Shown here: piece by piece, positions 13,967 through 15,666 of the stretch
How the letters are laid out: every line of letters starts with the position of its first letter
Position numbering within the stretch: position 1 is the stretch's first letter
Origin: Candidatus Uhrbacteria bacterium CG_4_9_14_3_um_filter_36_7
GTDB taxonomy: Bacteria; Patescibacteriota; Patescibacteriia; UBA9934; GWF2-40-263
Direction of reading: 5' to 3'
Assembly: GCA_002791255.1 (NCBI GenBank)
Contig: PFWS01000004.1
Location: forward strand, 1-15,666
Length of the DNA stretch: 15,666 nt
The notes under the pieces: generated by a model
Told to the model about the DNA's origin: nothing
Databases searched by the model: none
Seen by the model: the letters and a program-made list of their open reading frames with translations, nothing else
Made by a program: the position numbers and the translations under genes

Positions 13967-15666
13967 CTACTCTTTAAATTCGCAGATATCGGCAAAATCA
14001 CAAGAACGGCAATGAAATCCTGGTTTTGCTCCAAAGTACCCTTGTTTCATTGATTCAACTTGTTCTTTAATCATTTGTTTTGCTTTTTCTAAATCTTGTT
14101 CATTCCCAAGAAAGCTTATTTGCGAATGGTCCTTTAAATAATGAAATGTTAATTTTTTTGGCTTTAAATGAAAAACTTCTTGAATTGCTATCTGATAAAG
14201 AAGTAGCTGTTGTTTTTCTTCTTGGCTAATTTTTTTTTCTTGCTTTGGTGCGCCTGTTTTATAATCAATAACTTCAACCCCATCTTCAAATTCATCAAGA
14301 CGATCAATACGGCCACGAATAGAAATAGATCCAATTTTTAAAGTAAAACCTTGTTCAAGAGCAAGAGGTTTAGGTGGGTGCTTTTTTAAAAATTCTACAT
14401 AGCTTTTAAGACATACACGCCCCTCTTCTTTATATTGTTCTTTAATAATTGCATTTTGATACCAATCATCTATCCAGGTTTGTTCATAAATTTCTAGAAG
14501 CTCTTTAAGAGTGGCTGGAAAAGATATATCAGATTCAACTTCTTTTTGCAGTGTGTTTGCAAATAAACTAGTTTGTCTTTTATTCTTGCGCTCAATCCAT
14601 AAAGCAAACCATTTTTGTAATGTTTCGTGCATGGTTTTTCCATAAGAGAAAGTTGACCGTCCAAACACTGGAATTTTTAGAAGATGAGCAAATTTATATT
14701 GTAATGGACAGGTTTTAAAAGCAGTTAATTGGGTAAAGCTATAATATTTAGGAAGAATAAAAGAAAAAGATTTTTCTGATGAGCCTTCGATAATTAATGG
14801 TTGAATTAGAGCAGTGGGTTCATTTTTATATTTTTCTTTTTGTATAAATCCAAGTTCGGACAAAAATCGAGAACATTTTTTTAAACGTGCTCCCCCATAA
14901 TTTTTAGCAGAAGTAAAAAAAAGTCCTTCTTTAGCCCTTGTCATAGCCACATAGAATAATCGCCGTTCTTCTTCTAAATGTATATCTCCAACTGGCACTG
15001 GTTCTTTTATAAGATCAAGTGGTAGTTCAATCGGATCCTTTCGTTCGATAGTTGGAAAACGTCGATCAACAAGATTTACAATAAACACAAAACGAAATTC
15101 AAGACCTTTTGATCCATGTACAGTCATAATACGAACCATTTCAGGACCAGCCTCAACATCTGGACTTAATGATCCTTGTTCTCCTGATTCACGTTCATGA
15201 TCAAATTCAGCAAAAAATGCATGTAAATGTTTATCTGAATTTTGTTCTTCAAATCGACGTATGCGTTCATAAAATTGTTGAAAATAACGGAAAAGCTCAT
15301 GTTGTTTTTGCTCTGATTGTTTGGAAATACGCTTAAGAAATCCTGCTTCTTTAAAGACTTGTAAAAAGAGTTCACTAGCAGTTTTAACTCGACTTTCTTC
15401 TTGAAGACTAGAAAGAAGATGTAGGAGTGATTCAATAGTTTTACGACTTTGCTCACTTATGGTGTGAATAGTTTGAATAGAACAAATAGTTTCATAAATG
15501 GTTTGAGATTTGCGATGAGCTTCATGGGTTATTTGAACAAGATCTGTCATGGAAAGTTCACAAACACGATTTAAAACACGATAACTACTCGCACTTTCCT
15601 GTGGTTCATCAATAAAACGGAAAAACGCGATCATATCAAGAATAAGAGGTTTTTGGTAAAGCCCAC
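13967..15666 (-). CDS. UvrD/PcrA-type helicase with C-terminal Fe-S PD-(D/E)XK nuclease, 5' part cut by window edge
   Basis: The frame is open to the right edge, so the ATG at 15634 is internal and at least ten more codons (YQKPLILD...) precede it. Numbering from that ATG, residues 1-240 are the C-terminal half of an SF1A helicase: FIDEPQESASSYRVLN, motif V TVHGSKGLEF (171-180) and motif VI EERRLFYVAMTRAK (222-235). Residues about 300-555 are an AddB/Cas4-like nuclease: H335 in GKTMHETLQ, D444 in GRIDRLD, D457 and K459 in EVIDYKTG, and four cysteines for a 4Fe-4S cluster (C309, then C542, C545 and C551 in CRSCDFADIC). All expected nuclease residues are present, so it should be active. The likely role is processing broken DNA ends, as in AddAB or AdnAB. 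The ATPase motifs I-III lie outside the window. Confidence 0.87.
   Translation of the reverse strand, partial: GLYQKPLILDMIAFFRFIDEPQESASSYRVLNRVCELSMTDLVQITHEAHRKSQTIYETICSIQTIHTISEQSRKTIESLLHLLSSLQEESRVKTASELFLQVFKEAGFLKRISKQSEQKQHELFRYFQQFYERIRRFEEQNSDKHLHAFFAEFDHERESGEQGSLSPDVEAGPEMVRIMTVHGSKGLEFRFVFIVNLVDRRFPTIERKDPIELPLDLIKEPVPVGDIHLEEERRLFYVAMTRAKEGLFFTSAKNYGGARLKKCSRFLSELGFIQKEKYKNEPTALIQPLIIEGSSEKSFSFILPKYYSFTQLTAFKTCPLQYKFAHLLKIPVFGRSTFSYGKTMHETLQKWFALWIERKNKRQTSLFANTLQKEVESDISFPATLKELLEIYEQTWIDDWYQNAIIKEQYKEEGRVCLKSYVEFLKKHPPKPLALEQGFTLKIGSISIRGRIDRLDEFEDGVEVIDYKTGAPKQEKKISQEEKQQLLLYQIAIQEVFHLKPKKLTFHYLKDHSQISFLGNEQDLEKAKQMIKEQVESMKQGYFGAKPGFHCRSCDFADICEFKE

Overview
The window looks like chromosomal core sequence from a small-genome, AT-rich bacterium. 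The best guess is a member of the Patescibacteria (Candidate Phyla Radiation), near the Magasanikbacteria or Uhrbacteria type. This is inferred from the compact overlapping genes, the low G+C (about 35-38% in the coding parts I sampled), the near absence of Shine-Dalgarno sequences and the protein families present. No rRNA, tRNA, CRISPR array, insertion sequence or prophage gene was found.

Layout. (1) Positions 1-575 carry no conserved gene. A G+C-rich island (132 of 240 bases G/C at 61-300) holds a weak minus-strand ORF for a 76-residue one-helix protein. An AT-rich control region follows, with a long two-part hairpin (412-471), two overlapping dyads (517-545) and candidate divergent promoters. 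(2) A plus-strand operon at 576-4772 runs RNA 2',3'-cyclic phosphodiesterase (thpR), WecG/TagA-family glycosyltransferase, glutamyl-tRNA synthetase (gltX), a secreted coiled-coil M23 peptidase of PcsB/CwlO type, and an uncharacterised two-helix membrane protein. Gaps are 12 bp or less, and the last two junctions overlap. (3) A hairpin at 4820-4853 separates this from convergent genes. (4) Everything from 4861 to the right edge is on the minus strand. Read in transcription order from the right, it begins with a UvrD-type helicase/Fe-S nuclease fusion (cut by the window edge), a DUF721/DciA-like protein and a four-helix membrane protein. Next comes the rod-shape operon mreB-mreC-mreD-mrdA behind its own promoter. 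Last is greA-lysS-alr-ftsQ behind another promoter.

How the genes work together. Much of the window concerns cell-wall growth and division: the elongasome core (MreB, MreC, MreD and the transpeptidase PBP2), D-alanine supply (Alr), the divisome protein FtsQ, a peptidoglycan hydrolase and a cell-surface glycosyltransferase. Two aminoacyl-tRNA synthetases, a transcript-cleavage factor, a helicase-loader-like protein and a repair helicase-nuclease add information processing. This is a housekeeping region, not an accessory island.

The most interesting signals are in expression control. Two promoters (thpR and mreB) place the start codon only 9-10 bp after the -10 box, which predicts leaderless mRNAs. 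Almost no gene has a usable Shine-Dalgarno sequence. The left-edge intergenic region has an unusual density of dyad symmetry. I see no clear new multi-gene system, but three small uncharacterised membrane proteins sit next to wall or replication genes.
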